A DNA stretch of 64,000 nt from Clostridium sp. BJN0013 (lineage in GTDB: Bacteria; Bacillota; Clostridia; Clostridiales; Clostridiaceae), in contig NZ_CP162495.1 in the NCBI RefSeq assembly GCF_040939125.1, forward strand, positions 3,720,001 to 3,784,000, given 5' to 3'. Both the position numbers and the translations under genes were made by a program. Of the stretch, positions 20,885-31,400 are shown in pieces (the first letter of the stretch is position 1; each line of letters starts with the position of its first letter). The notes under the pieces are model-generated. The model was not told where the DNA came from and ran no database searches. It saw nothing but the letters and a program-made list of their open reading frames with translations.

Positions 20885-22795
20885 ATGATCATTTTAAGCT
20901 GTAAAAATATTCATAAGAGCTATGGAGTAGATGTCATATTAGAAAATGTAACTTTCAATATAAACGAAGGAGATCGTGTAGCACTAATAGGTCCAAATGG
21001 AGCTGGTAAGTCCACCCTATTTGAAATTTTAACTAATAAGATAGCTCCAGACAGTGGAGATATGTTTATAGATAAGACTAAAACAATAGGATATTTGACC
21101 CAACATCTATCATTGAATTCTTCAAATACTATATACGATGAAATGCTCACTGTATTTCAGGATATAACTAACTTAGAGAACAAATTAAGTAAATTGGAAA
21201 TTTTAATGAACGAACCCTATAATTCCAAAGATGAGAACTATCAAAGCAAATTGATTAATGATTATACTACCTATTCAGAACTTTATAAAAATAGAGGGGG
21301 GTATACTTACAAAGCAGAAATAAATAAAGTTTTAACGGGCCTAGGTTTTTCTATGGATGAATTCCATAATTCCATAAACATAATAAGTGGAGGTAAAAAA
21401 ACAAGAGTTGCCCTTTGTAAACTGCTTTTAACAAAGCCGGACATACTTTTATTAGATGAACCTACCAACCATTTAGATTTAGAGGCTGTAGAATGGCTTG
21501 AAGAGTACTTAAAATCCTATAAAGGAACCGTAATTATAATCTCCCACGATAGATACTTTTTAGATATCATAACACAGTCAACTATGGAGCTTATAAATGG
21601 CCATGTAAATTTTTACAATGGAAATTATACCACTTCTTTGGAACTTAAAAAGAAGAACTATGAGATTCAATTAAAAGCATATAATATACAGCAGATGGAA
21701 ATAAAAAAGCAAGAAGAAATTATTGAAAAATATAGATCCTTTAATAGAGAAAAAAGTATAAGGGCAGCAGAAAGCCGGCAAAAAATGTTAGATAAAATGG
21801 ATAAACTGCCTCCTCCAGATAAAGATATAAAACTTAAAAATATAATGTTTAAAACTCAAATAAATAGTGGTAATGATGTACTCCATGTAGAAAATCTAAG
21901 CAAAGGATTTAATGAGAAGTTATTATTCCAAAATTTAAATTTTCAAGTAAAGAAAGGAGATAAAACAGCAATTGTTGGTAAAAATGGCTGTGGCAAAACT
22001 ACTCTCTTTAAAATAATTATGGGACAAATAAAAGCTAATACTGGAATTTGCAAATTAGGTAAAAATGTTATAATAGGCTACTATGATCAGGAACAGTCTG
22101 ATCTAGACACTGAAAAAACCACAATAGATGAGGTGTGGGATAAATTTCCAAAGCTCACTACTACCGAGATTAGAAATGCATTAGCCAGCTTTTTATTTAC
22201 AGGAGATGATGTATTTAAAAAAATTTCTTCCCTAAGTGGTGGGGAAAAATGCAGGATAAATTTATTAAAACTAATGCTATCTAAATCTAATTTTTTGCTA
22301 TTAGATGAACCTACAAATCATTTAGATATAGCTTCTCGAGAAGCTTTGGAAGAAGCTTTACTAGATTATGACGGCACTGTACTTGTAATATCTCACGATA
22401 GATACTTTTTAAATAAATCAATAAATAGAATATATGAATTAAGTGAAAATGGAATAAAAGAATATTTAGGTAATTATACTTATTATACAGAAAAGAAAAA
22501 AAATCCATTAAGATTTCAAGAAAAAGTGAGTATTTCTAAGACTAAAACTCAAATACAGCATAATAAAAAGAGAAAAAAAGATTACGAAAAAGATCAGCGT
22601 AAAAAAAATCTTATGATAAAAACTACAGAAGAACAAATATCAAAATTAGAAGACTATATATTAGAATTACAACAGAAACTATGCCTAGAAGAAGTTTACT
22701 CAGATTCTAATAAAAGCAGTGAAATACACACAGAAATTTTAACTATACAAAATAAATTAGATGACTTATACGACATCTGGGAAAAAATGTTTTAA
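20885..22795 (+). CDS. ABC-F family ATPase
   Basis: A soluble protein of 636 residues with two ABC cassettes and no membrane segment. The first cassette has GPNGAGKST near 39, SGGKKTR near 163 and LLLDEPTNHLD near 184. The second has GKNGCGKTT near 362, LSGGEKCR near 450 and LLLDEPTNHLD near 470. A linker of about 70 residues between them and a coiled C-terminal tail of about 90 residues (Lys/Glu-rich) resemble the Uup/YdiF branch. ABC-F proteins act on ribosomes, in translation regulation or antibiotic protection; this subfamily cannot be placed further by eye. Confidence 0.9.
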   Translation: MIILSCKNIHKSYGVDVILENVTFNINEGDRVALIGPNGAGKSTLFEILTNKIAPDSGDMFIDKTKTIGYLTQHLSLNSSNTIYDEMLTVFQDITNLENKLSKLEILMNEPYNSKDENYQSKLINDYTTYSELYKNRGGYTYKAEINKVLTGLGFSMDEFHNSINIISGGKKTRVALCKLLLTKPDILLLDEPTNHLDLEAVEWLEEYLKSYKGTVIIISHDRYFLDIITQSTMELINGHVNFYNGNYTTSLELKKKNYEIQLKAYNIQQMEIKKQEEIIEKYRSFNREKSIRAAESRQKMLDKMDKLPPPDKDIKLKNIMFKTQINSGNDVLHVENLSKGFNEKLLFQNLNFQVKKGDKTAIVGKNGCGKTTLFKIIMGQIKANTGICKLGKNVIIGYYDQEQSDLDTEKTTIDEVWDKFPKLTTTEIRNALASFLFTGDDVFKKISSLSGGEKCRINLLKLMLSKSNFLLLDEPTNHLDIASREALEEALLDYDGTVLVISHDRYFLNKSINRIYELSENGIKEYLGNYTYYTEKKKNPLRFQEKVSISKTKTQIQHNKKRKKDYEKDQRKKNLMIKTTEEQISKLEDYILELQQKLCLEEVYSDSNKSSEIHTEILTIQNKLDDLYDIWEKMF

Positions 22796-22810
22796 GGTAT
22801 AAATCATGCA

Positions 22811-22839
22811 GGGGAATTAGGCATATATCTAATTTCCCT
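22811..22839. terminator. Hairpin after the ABC-F gene
   Basis: GGGGAATTAG (22811-22820) pairs with CTAATTTCCC (22830-22839) with one mismatch. It has only a weak T-run, so it is a probable but not a strong terminator. Confidence 0.5.
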
Positions 22840-22846
22840 ATACAAC

Positions 22847-22994
22847 TTTTATCTGAAGGCGGCAATTAGCTAAACCTCCATGTTATTCAAAGTGGGGGTA
22901 AGTACTGATACGCCTCTGGATAAGTTCTTTGAAGGTTCAGATAAAAAAAGTAATCCTTATGAGCAAACTCCACCTAAATCTAAGAATTACTTGA
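22847..22994 (-). repeat. Dispersed structured element, copy A
   Basis: A minus-strand copy of the family described for 34850-34998. It begins TCAAGTAATTCTTAGA at 22994, directly after the TAA of the preceding minus-strand gene, and ends GATAAA near 22847. The first hairpin (about 22977-22935) is weaker here, the GTA/TAC mini-hairpin is kept, and the CCCCCA...TGGAGG stem is partly kept. Confidence 0.75.
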
Positions 22995-23534
22995 TTATAG
23001 TTTTTCACCACAGTATGGACAAAATGTAAAAGAATTATTTACATTATTTAATTCCCCCCTACAGTATGGACAAAACAAAATTGCTTTTTTGAGTATAGAG
23101 CCTACATTGTTATGTTCAATATTATCATTTTTTTCATGTTCAATCCCATTATTTTCAGACTCATCATATTTATTTTTGATCTGATATTTTGATATAGCTT
23201 TATCTACCAATATAGAAAGTTCCTTTTCTTCTATAGGTGTATTTATAATCTCATCTACGCCTTTTTCTTTAAAATCTTCTGAATTTATCTTATCACAGGA
23301 TGAAAGTATACAAACAATATTAGGCATTTTAATCTTTATTTTTTCTATAAGCTTATCTCCAGTAATTTCCTTCATTACAAAATTTACTATAACAACTTCT
23401 GGATTAAACTTATTAATTCTCGAAAAGGCACCATATTCATTGGAAATTTCTACCTGATAGCCTATATTTATCAATTTATCTTTCATAATAATACTTTCAA
23501 GCTTACAATCGTTTACTAATAATATTTTCCTCAT
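22995..23534 (-). CDS. Degenerate response-regulator receiver with C-terminal zinc ribbon
   Basis: This 179-residue protein has a receiver fold at about 1-120, followed by an Asn/Glu-rich linker and a zinc-ribbon-like end (CPYCRGEL...CPYCGEKL, two CxxC pairs). The site that normally holds the phospho-Asp is Asn51 (VVIVNFVMKEITG), and the usual KP motif is TP (NTPIEE), so normal phosphorylation is unlikely. There is no DNA-binding output domain. It may be a protein-interaction scaffold. No kinase gene is nearby. Confidence 0.75.
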   Translation of the reverse strand: MRKILLVNDCKLESIIMKDKLINIGYQVEISNEYGAFSRINKFNPEVVIVNFVMKEITGDKLIEKIKIKMPNIVCILSSCDKINSEDFKEKGVDEIINTPIEEKELSILVDKAISKYQIKNKYDESENNGIEHEKNDNIEHNNVGSILKKAILFCPYCRGELNNVNNSFTFCPYCGEKL

Positions 23535-23669
23535 GGCTTCACCACCATATCCTTTAATATACTCTATATATTAAATCATAAACTACTATTTTTCAACTAA
23601 ATTTTAGTATTAATCATACAGTGAATTATACAATGTATATTCCCCTAAATTTAGAAATCTCTTGGATCA

Positions 23670-23957
23670 TTATCTATATTTTTTAATTTTTTCTTCCATA
23701 GTAACTCCTTTTGGTTTATAATCTATTTTTATCATGGATACCACCCTAGACGCACCCCATTTTATGCATATTTCCTGTGCGGCTTCTACTATTTTTAAAA
23801 GCTCACTTAACTCACCTTCCATTGTAGTTTCCATAGGTCCTACTTCATACTTAACTCCACAAGAGTCTATATATTCTATGACCTTATCCACCACTTTATA
23901 TAAATTTATCTCATCAACTACAGGCAAGACCTGTATACTAACATTTGCTAACGCCAT
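23670..23957 (-). CDS. Thiamine-binding / UPF0045 (MTH1187) family protein
   Basis: A 95-residue ferredoxin-like-fold protein. The conserved features are the early VSIQVLP strand, a central YEVGPMETTMEGE segment near 38-50 and the VSMIKIDYKP strand near 73. Members bind thiamine or related ligands as tetramers; a physiological role is not established. It is a single gene with a GGAGGG site. Confidence 0.8.
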   Translation of the reverse strand: MALANVSIQVLPVVDEINLYKVVDKVIEYIDSCGVKYEVGPMETTMEGELSELLKIVEAAQEICIKWGASRVVSMIKIDYKPKGVTMEEKIKKYR

Positions 23958-24023
23958 AATGCCCTCCTGATTATTTAAAATACCTTATAATAAATAATAC
24001 TATACTAGAATACAAAAGCTTAC

Positions 24024-24060
24024 TCCACAGTATAACATAATAAAATTATTACACTGTGGA
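24024..24060 (-). terminator. Hairpin after the M16 peptidase gene
   Basis: TCCACAGT (24024-24031) pairs with ACTGTGGA (24053-24060), with extra inner pairing of ATAAT with ATTAT. It lies 82 bases after the peptidase stop and has a weak U-tract (CTTTTG) on the minus strand. Confidence 0.5.
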
Positions 24061-24141
24061 ATTTCACACCTACACTAAAATATATAGTGATTTTAACTTT
24101 TCATAACTTTATATTCTCTAAATATTCTCTAAAATGATGAT

Positions 24142-27063
24142 TTACTCAAATAAGCTTACTAAATTTTTGAATATGTCTTTATTCTCTCTTATCTTCTCTT
24201 CATTTCCCATAACACATATATTATCTTTACTCATAATATGAGAAATCAAATCTGCAAAAGCAACTATATCTTCTTCTTTAGTATTCAATATTTCTTCTCT
24301 TTCCTTTTGTAAATCCTCATAGGTTATATGCTTTATCTTATATTCTGTAGCACGTTCCCCCTTCATGGAAGGTGATAGTGGAAAGTCTAAATCAGATATG
24401 GTTCCTATTATATATTTAGTCATTTGTCTGCTATCTGCCCTGAAATTTTTAAAATATTCTGCTGCATTATTATAAACTTCAACAGTACGTTTTAAATTAG
24501 GATCCCTATAGGAGGTAAAAAATGCATTACCATTTTTTTGGAAAGAAGCAAAGCTTCCATAAGCTCCTCCCTGAACTCTTATTTGATTCCATAGGTATTC
24601 ATAATTAGCTATGGCCTTTAAAACTAAAAGCTTTCCAGTGTAAGGATAGCCAAGTTCCATATAATTATAAGCTTTAGCTATATATTGAACTTTTGAAGAA
24701 GTCATAAGTCCTTCATTTTTAGCCTCTAAGTCAAATTTGTATTTTACCTTAGTTACTTCTTCATCTTTTAATTCAGAAATTAAATCACTTACCTTATTCT
24801 CAAAAATGCTATAATCTTTCTCTTCACAGGTCAGATTTATAATTAAATTTTTCTTATTAAATATTTCACTAGAAACTTCTTTTAATTTTTTACTTATATC
24901 CTCTACTTTATCTTCAAAATTCTTTTCTAACTGGCATACAAAATTATAAAACTCTAGTCCACCTAATATGTCTTCATATCTACTCATAGGTGAAAAATAG
25001 GAACAAACATGGTTTGCAACCACTATATGACCCCTTTGAAACATAGTCATTTCCATTCTGGATTTGGTTTCTTGGATTATTTCCTTCAATCTTTTTTTCT
25101 CATCAAATTTAGTATAATTTATTATATCTTTTAATAGTAAGATTAATTTTTCTAGGTTATTGGTCAAAACCTTCGATTTCACTATAAACTTAGGATAAAA
25201 TTCTTTATTGCTTTTATTTTCTCCAAATATCTGTGGTGAATAACCTATACCTCCTGTATATATATTTATTTCTTTTGTCAAATCCTCATAATCATAATTT
25301 TTTGTACTGACCTTTCCAAGTACTGTACTTAAAAGTGATATATAAGGAATTAACTCTTCTTTTATTCCCTGCGTATCAAAATATAGATTTACATAATATA
25401 TGCTATTGGTAAAGATGGGGTAAAACAATATTTTTACTTTATCTTTATTTTTCTCTACAAGTTCCAATTTTTTAGGTTTCGGATCTATATCTGATATAGA
25501 CAAAAGGGGTATTTTCATTAAGTCTTCTTTACTGTCTCTGATATTTTGCCTTTCTTTTAATTTTAAAGTATCTTTAATTATATTATCTATATCATTATCT
25601 GAAATGCTCTCCTTAAAATCCTTCAACTTCTTTTTTAATTCTACTTCCCTTTTCTCTGTCAATCCTTTTTCTGGCTTAACTATTAATATGGAACTGTGAT
25701 TATTTTTTAAAATATATTTATCTATAATATTTTCAAAATAATTATTATCCACCTGTGATTTTATTTTATTTAATACTGATTCATAGGAGAGATGCATCCA
25801 AGGTTCTCCATCATACAGCCAACTATCCATACACTTCATTCCATATATTAATCCCTTAGGATATCCTTTATAATCTGCCTCCCTAAGCTGAAATTCCTTT
25901 ATATTTATGGAAGATTCTATTAATTTTCTATCTATACCTTTATTCACAATATCTATTAAAGTTTTTTTTACCAATTCTTTAAAGCTATTCTTTTTATCTT
26001 CATTGGAATTTTTAACTATTATGCTGAATATAGGTTGAAGCATACTAGCTTCAAATATCCCAAATACATCTTTTCCTATATTAGCATCAATTAAAGCTTT
26101 TTTAAGAGGAGAAGAAGGGGTTTCTAAAAGTAAATGTTCAAGTATATCGAAAGCTAGATATAATTCATTATCTATAACTTTTCCCACTGAATAATTCATA
26201 CTCAGAAAAGTTTTATCTTCTTCTTTTTCCCCACTTGAAATAGGATATTTTATTATCATTTCCTTCTGGGAATCAAAAGGAGCCTGTTCTAATATAGTAG
26301 AATCTATTTGTCTTTTGTTAAAATTACTTAAATACTCTCTATCTATGAATTCTAACTTTTCCAATATATCCATATCCCCATATAAATATATATAACTATT
26401 AGAAGGATGGTAATATTTACTGTGGAAAGCCAAAAACTGTTGTTGAGTTAATTCTGGTATTACATCCGGATCTCCCCCTGATTCTACTCCATACTGGGTG
26501 TCTGGATATAATGATTCTGATATCTTTCTAAACAATATAGATTCCGGAGATGAAAAAGCTCCCTTCATCTCATTATAGACTACCCCTTTATAAGTTATTT
26601 CCTTGTCTTTATCATCCAATTCATAATGCCATCCTTCCTGCATCATAATTTCCGGATATTTATATATATTAGGATAAAAAGTTGCATCTAAGTATACGTC
26701 CATAAGATTTAAGAAATCTTTATTATTTACACTGGCTACAGGATACATAGTTTTATCTGGAAAGGTCATTGCATTTAAAAAAGTATTTAGAGAACCTTTT
26801 ACCAATTCTACAAAAGGTTCTTTTACTGGAAATTTTCTAGAACCGCACAGCACAGAATGTTCAAGTATATGAGGTACTCCTGTACTATCATCTGGAGGAG
26901 TTCTAAAGCTTATGGAAAATACTTTATTGTCATCCTCATTTTTTAAAAAAAATAACCTTGCGCCACTTTTCTCATGTTCAAAAAGCATTCCTATGGAGTT
27001 TATTTCTTCTATATTTTTTTTCTCTAATAGTTTAAAACCATTATATATTTTTCCTAAATCCAT
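24142..27063 (-). CDS. M16C zinc peptidase (presequence-protease type)
   Basis: This 973-residue peptidase clamp has four homologous domains. The inverted zinc motif HxxEH is in PHILEHSVLCGSRKFP near residue 63-75, with the third ligand Glu downstream in the VYNEMKGAFSSPE region near 163-170. The second half lacks a zinc site, as in the family. Family members degrade short peptides and have no signal sequence here, so it is cytosolic. It is a stand-alone gene. Confidence 0.9.
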   Translation of the reverse strand: MDLGKIYNGFKLLEKKNIEEINSIGMLFEHEKSGARLFFLKNEDDNKVFSISFRTPPDDSTGVPHILEHSVLCGSRKFPVKEPFVELVKGSLNTFLNAMTFPDKTMYPVASVNNKDFLNLMDVYLDATFYPNIYKYPEIMMQEGWHYELDDKDKEITYKGVVYNEMKGAFSSPESILFRKISESLYPDTQYGVESGGDPDVIPELTQQQFLAFHSKYYHPSNSYIYLYGDMDILEKLEFIDREYLSNFNKRQIDSTILEQAPFDSQKEMIIKYPISSGEKEEDKTFLSMNYSVGKVIDNELYLAFDILEHLLLETPSSPLKKALIDANIGKDVFGIFEASMLQPIFSIIVKNSNEDKKNSFKELVKKTLIDIVNKGIDRKLIESSINIKEFQLREADYKGYPKGLIYGMKCMDSWLYDGEPWMHLSYESVLNKIKSQVDNNYFENIIDKYILKNNHSSILIVKPEKGLTEKREVELKKKLKDFKESISDNDIDNIIKDTLKLKERQNIRDSKEDLMKIPLLSISDIDPKPKKLELVEKNKDKVKILFYPIFTNSIYYVNLYFDTQGIKEELIPYISLLSTVLGKVSTKNYDYEDLTKEINIYTGGIGYSPQIFGENKSNKEFYPKFIVKSKVLTNNLEKLILLLKDIINYTKFDEKKRLKEIIQETKSRMEMTMFQRGHIVVANHVCSYFSPMSRYEDILGGLEFYNFVCQLEKNFEDKVEDISKKLKEVSSEIFNKKNLIINLTCEEKDYSIFENKVSDLISELKDEEVTKVKYKFDLEAKNEGLMTSSKVQYIAKAYNYMELGYPYTGKLLVLKAIANYEYLWNQIRVQGGAYGSFASFQKNGNAFFTSYRDPNLKRTVEVYNNAAEYFKNFRADSRQMTKYIIGTISDLDFPLSPSMKGERATEYKIKHITYEDLQKEREEILNTKEEDIVAFADLISHIMSKDNICVMGNEEKIRENKDIFKNLVSLFE

Positions 27064-27142
27064 ATTATCAATTCTCTCCTATAATTTTATATATTTTACT
27101 AATATCATTAACTAAAATTAAAACTTATATTTATAATATAAT

Positions 27143-28003
27143 TTATTTTGATTGTTTAATCCATTCCTTTAATTTATCATAACACTGTGATGCTTCTTTA
27201 TACCCCTGATTATATAATTCTATAAGTTTATTTTTATCTTTTTCTATTCTTTTAACTTTTAAATTCTCCCTGGGTCTCATGACAAAAGCTTTACCTTCTC
27301 TTTCCAGTTTCTCTATATAGGCCAAAGTACTATTATATTTTTTATATCTATAAAGTATAGCATTTGTTAAACCTTTATACTCTGAATATATCCTTCGCGT
27401 CAAAAATTTCATTTTAAAGGGTTTTTTCACATAACCTTTATTTCTGGTTAAAATAATCACATTTTTATTATTTCCATCTTTTATAGATTTTTTTATAGGT
27501 ATGGGATCTGCCACTCCTCCATCTAATAGGTTTAATCCCCTAAATTTTACAACAGGTGCCATAAAAGGCAAACTACTTGAAGCCTTCACCACATCGTATA
27601 CCTCTTTATTTTTACACTCACTTTTTTCAAAATATATAGGTTCACCTTTATCACAATCTGTAACAGCGACTACAAATTTCTCTTTTGCTTTAGTAAAAGT
27701 ATCTATATCGAATATTTCCAATTTATTGGGCAATTCATTAAATATAAAATCTGCTCCAAATAAACTCCTTTTTAATATTAGATTTTTATAGCTTAAATAT
27801 CTTGGATCATTCACATAATTAATATTTATATTTTTATTTCTACCTTTCTGTTTGGATATATATGACAATCCATTACAAGCTCCCATAGATACACCTATAA
27901 CATACGGAAAATACAAATTTTTTTCCATGAAAAAATCCAATACCCCTGTAGTATATAAACCTCGCATACCTCCTCCTTCTAAAACTAAACCTATATTTTC
28001 CAT
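27143..28003 (-). CDS. Patatin-like phospholipase
   Basis: A Ser-Asp dyad lipid acyl hydrolase of about 286 residues. The oxyanion glycine loop is LEGGGMRG near 8-14, the nucleophile motif GVSMGACNG near 39 and the catalytic Asp in LLDGGVADPIP near 163. ATG at 28003 has GAGGTG at suitable spacing; an in-frame start 14 codons earlier does not. There is no signal peptide. It resembles the YlbK/RssA-type bacterial patatins. Confidence 0.85.
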   Translation of the reverse strand: MENIGLVLEGGGMRGLYTTGVLDFFMEKNLYFPYVIGVSMGACNGLSYISKQKGRNKNININYVNDPRYLSYKNLILKRSLFGADFIFNELPNKLEIFDIDTFTKAKEKFVVAVTDCDKGEPIYFEKSECKNKEVYDVVKASSSLPFMAPVVKFRGLNLLDGGVADPIPIKKSIKDGNNKNVIILTRNKGYVKKPFKMKFLTRRIYSEYKGLTNAILYRYKKYNSTLAYIEKLEREGKAFVMRPRENLKVKRIEKDKNKLIELYNQGYKEASQCYDKLKEWIKQSK

Positions 28004-28261
28004 GTGTTTTGCACCTCGCTTATCAATAGCTTCATATTTTAACATTTGAAATTTTACCTTATATTACACAAAAATCCACATTATTGTCAAAATAAATACT
28101 AAATTACAACAATAAGCTTCTATATTAAATTAGATATACTTTCATTATGAAACTTTTATTGTTAATATATTTTAACATAAGTGGTTAAGTTAGTGAAGTT
28201 ATCTATTATTAAATAATCAAGTTAAAAAATACGGAGGTATTCGCTAATTACAACTTTCAGA

Positions 28262-28275
28262 TCAAGTGATTCTAA
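28262..28275 (+). repeat. Dispersed element, 5' remnant
   Basis: TCAAGTGATTCTAAAA matches only the first dozen bases of the element family and then stops at the pyc terminator. It is short enough that chance cannot be excluded. Confidence 0.35.
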
Positions 28276-28323
28276 AAAAAGAACACTATTTAAAATCTCT
28301 TATTTAAAAAATTTTAAATAGTG
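28274..28323 (-). terminator. pyc terminator
   Basis: CACTATTTAAAAT (28284-28296) and ATTTTAAATAGTG (28311-28323) are perfectly complementary. On the minus strand the stem is followed by TTCTTTTTTT. It lies about 90 bases after pyc. Confidence 0.85.
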
Positions 28324-28409
28324 CCTACTTATATAATTAAATATTACAGTTATTTTAGAATAAACATTGTTCTTTGGTTAAATCATGAAACTTTTATTTT
28401 GAAACCAGC

Positions 28410-31400
28410 TTACTTTAACTTAACTAAAAGTTCACCAGTTTTAACCCTCTGACCCTCTTTTACAAAAACTCCCTCAACAACACCTGAAACATTAGCAGTA
28501 ACGTTAGTTTCCATTTTCATTGCCTCTATGACAATTAAAGTCTGTCCTTCTTCAATTTCATCTCCTGCTTTTACAAGTACCTTGATAACACTTCCTGGTA
28601 TACTTGCTCCTATCTCTTTTTCATTGTCCTTATCAGCCATAACTGCTTCACTTTGCTGAACTGCAGAACCTCCTGCAAAAGCTAATTTATCCTTTATTTG
28701 TATATCTCTCTTGTTTCCATTAACTTCAAATACCAGGAACCTACATCCTTCAGCATTAACTTTAGTAATGTCAAGAAGCTGCATAAACAAACTCTTTCCA
28801 TCGCCTATTTCAACTTCACACATTTCTCCTTCTGTAAGCCCGTAGAAGAATACATCACTGTCCATACGGCTAAGATCTCCGTATTCATCTATAAATTTCA
28901 AATAATTTTCAAATACATCAGAATAGAGAGCATAACTTAAAAGTTCCTGTTTATTAAACTTCCTCTTAAACTTTTTAGTTAGATATTTCTCTATTTTTTC
29001 AAAATCTTCTGGTGGAAGAAATTCTCCTGGTCTTCCATCTAAAGGTTTTTCCCCTTTTAATACCAATTTTTGTAATTTCTCAGGTAGTCCTCCCATAGGT
29101 TGACCCATCATACCCTGAAAATATGATACCGTAGAATCAGGGAAATTCAAATTCTTTCCTTTTTCATATATATTATTTTCATCTAAGTTATTTTGCACCA
29201 TGAATATAGCTAAATCTCCTACCATTTTAGAAGAAGGAGTAACCTTAACTATATCTCCTACCAAAGTATTTACCTTTTTGTACATTTCTTTTATATCTTC
29301 AAATCTATCTCCCAATCCAAAACTTTCAACCTGAGGTTTTAAGTTAGAATATTGTCCTCCTGGAATTTCATATTTATATATTTCTGCAGTACTTGATTTA
29401 AGTCCTGACTCAAACTGACTGTATACAGGTCTTACATCTTCCCAATAATTGGCTATTTTCTGAAGATCATCTAGGTTAAATCCAGTATCTCTTTCTGTAT
29501 TTTGTAGTGCCGCTACTACAGAATTTAATGCAGGCTGACTTGTAAGTCCTGACATACTGTTAAATGCCAGATCCACTACATCTACCCCTGCCTGAGCTGC
29601 CATAAGCACAGTAGCTACTCCATTGCCCGTAGTATCATGAGTATGAAGATGTATTGGTATGGATATCTCATCTTTAAGTGCCTTTATAAGCTCATATGCT
29701 GCATAAGGTTTCAATAATGCAGACATATCCTTTATACCTAAAATATGAGTTCCAGTCTTTTCTATTTCCTTGGCTAAGTTTACATAATATTTTAAAGTAT
29801 ATTTACCTCTGCTGCTATCAAGTATATCTCCTGTATAGCACATACACGCTTCTGCTATCTTACCTTCCTTCAATACCTGATCTATAGCAACTTCCATTCC
29901 CTTTAACCAGTTTAATGAGTCAAATATTCTAAATACATCAATACCGCATTTTGCAGATTCTGTTATATAATCTCTTATAACATTGTCTGGATAATTCTTA
30001 TACCCTACTGCATTAGCTCCTCTTAAAAGCATTTGGAACAGTATATTAGGTATTTTTTCTCTTAATTTTTCAACCCTTTCCCAAGGACATTCTTTTAGGA
30101 ATCTATATGCTACATCAAAAGTTGCTCCACCCCACATTTCCATAGAAAATAAATCCTTAGCCAAAACTGATTGAGCATCTGCTATTTTAAGCATATCTCT
30201 AGTTCTAACCCTAGTTGCCATAAGAGATTGGTGGGCATCCCTCATAGTAGTATCTGTAATCAAAAGCTTCTTTTGGGATTTTATCCAGTTAACCAGACCT
30301 TCTGGTCCTTGTTCATCCAATATCTGTTTTGTACCGCTTAACTTTAGATTTTCATCTACCTTAGGAACTACCGGCACATTAAAGGATGGTTTTTTCCCAC
30401 GAGTCTCATTTACTACCTTTTCCCCTATATATTTCATTATACTAAACTCTGGATCAAGTTTTGGAGTTATATTAAACAGCTCTGGAGTATCTGCAATAAA
30501 GTTAGTATCACATTCTCCTTTAATAAATCTTTCATGTTTTAAAACATTAATTAGGAAATCACTGTTAGTTTTTACTCCAGATATAATGGTCTCCTTTATA
30601 GAACGTATTGACTTTCTTATGGCATCTTCAAAGGTTCTTGCCCAAGATATATTTTTTACTAGTAAACTGTCATAATAAGGACTTATGACGGCTCCCGTAA
30701 ATCCGTTACCTCCGTCAAGTCTTATACCAAAACCAGAACCGGTCCTATACATATCAATTCTTCCAGTGTCTGGAGCAAAATTATTTAATGGATCTTCTGT
30801 AGTAATTCTGCACTGTATAGCATATCCATTCAGCTTTATGTCATCTTGAGATTTTATTCCTATTTCTTTAGAACCAAGCTCATACCCCTCAGCAACAAGT
30901 ATTTGACCTTGAACTAAATCTATTCCTGTAACCATTTCAGTTACTGTATGTTCTACCTGAATTCTGGTATTCATCTCTATAAAATAGTGATTTCCATGTT
31001 TATCTACTAAAAATTCCAAAGTGCCCGCACTTCTATACCCTACACTTCTTGCAATTTTTAATGCATCTTCACATATCTCTTTTCTTTTTTCGTCTGATAA
31101 TGCTATAGATGGTGTAAATTCTATTACTTTCTGATGCCTTCTTTGTATAGAGCAATCTCTTTCATATAAATGAACTACATTTCCATGTTTGTCTCCAAGA
31201 ATCTGAACTTCTATATGCTTTGGACTTTCAATATATTTTTCAATAAATATATCTTCTGATCCAAAAGCTTTTTTAGATTCACTTTTAGCACTATTGTAGG
31301 ATTCTAAAAGATCCTTTTCTTCCCTTACTATTCTCATCCCTCTGCCGCCACCGCCAGCAGCTGCTTTAACCATAACAGGATATCCGCAATACCTTGCAAA

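Larger units (their letters stand above)
28004..28409. other. Gap between patatin and pyc
   Basis: About 400 bases without a gene. It holds the pyc terminator (28274-28323), a short remnant of the dispersed element (28262-28275) and the patatin promoter region. Confidence 0.5.

Noticed and set aside
28262-28275. Full dispersed element copy
   Set aside because: Only about 14 bases match before the pyc terminator starts, so this is a remnant or chance.
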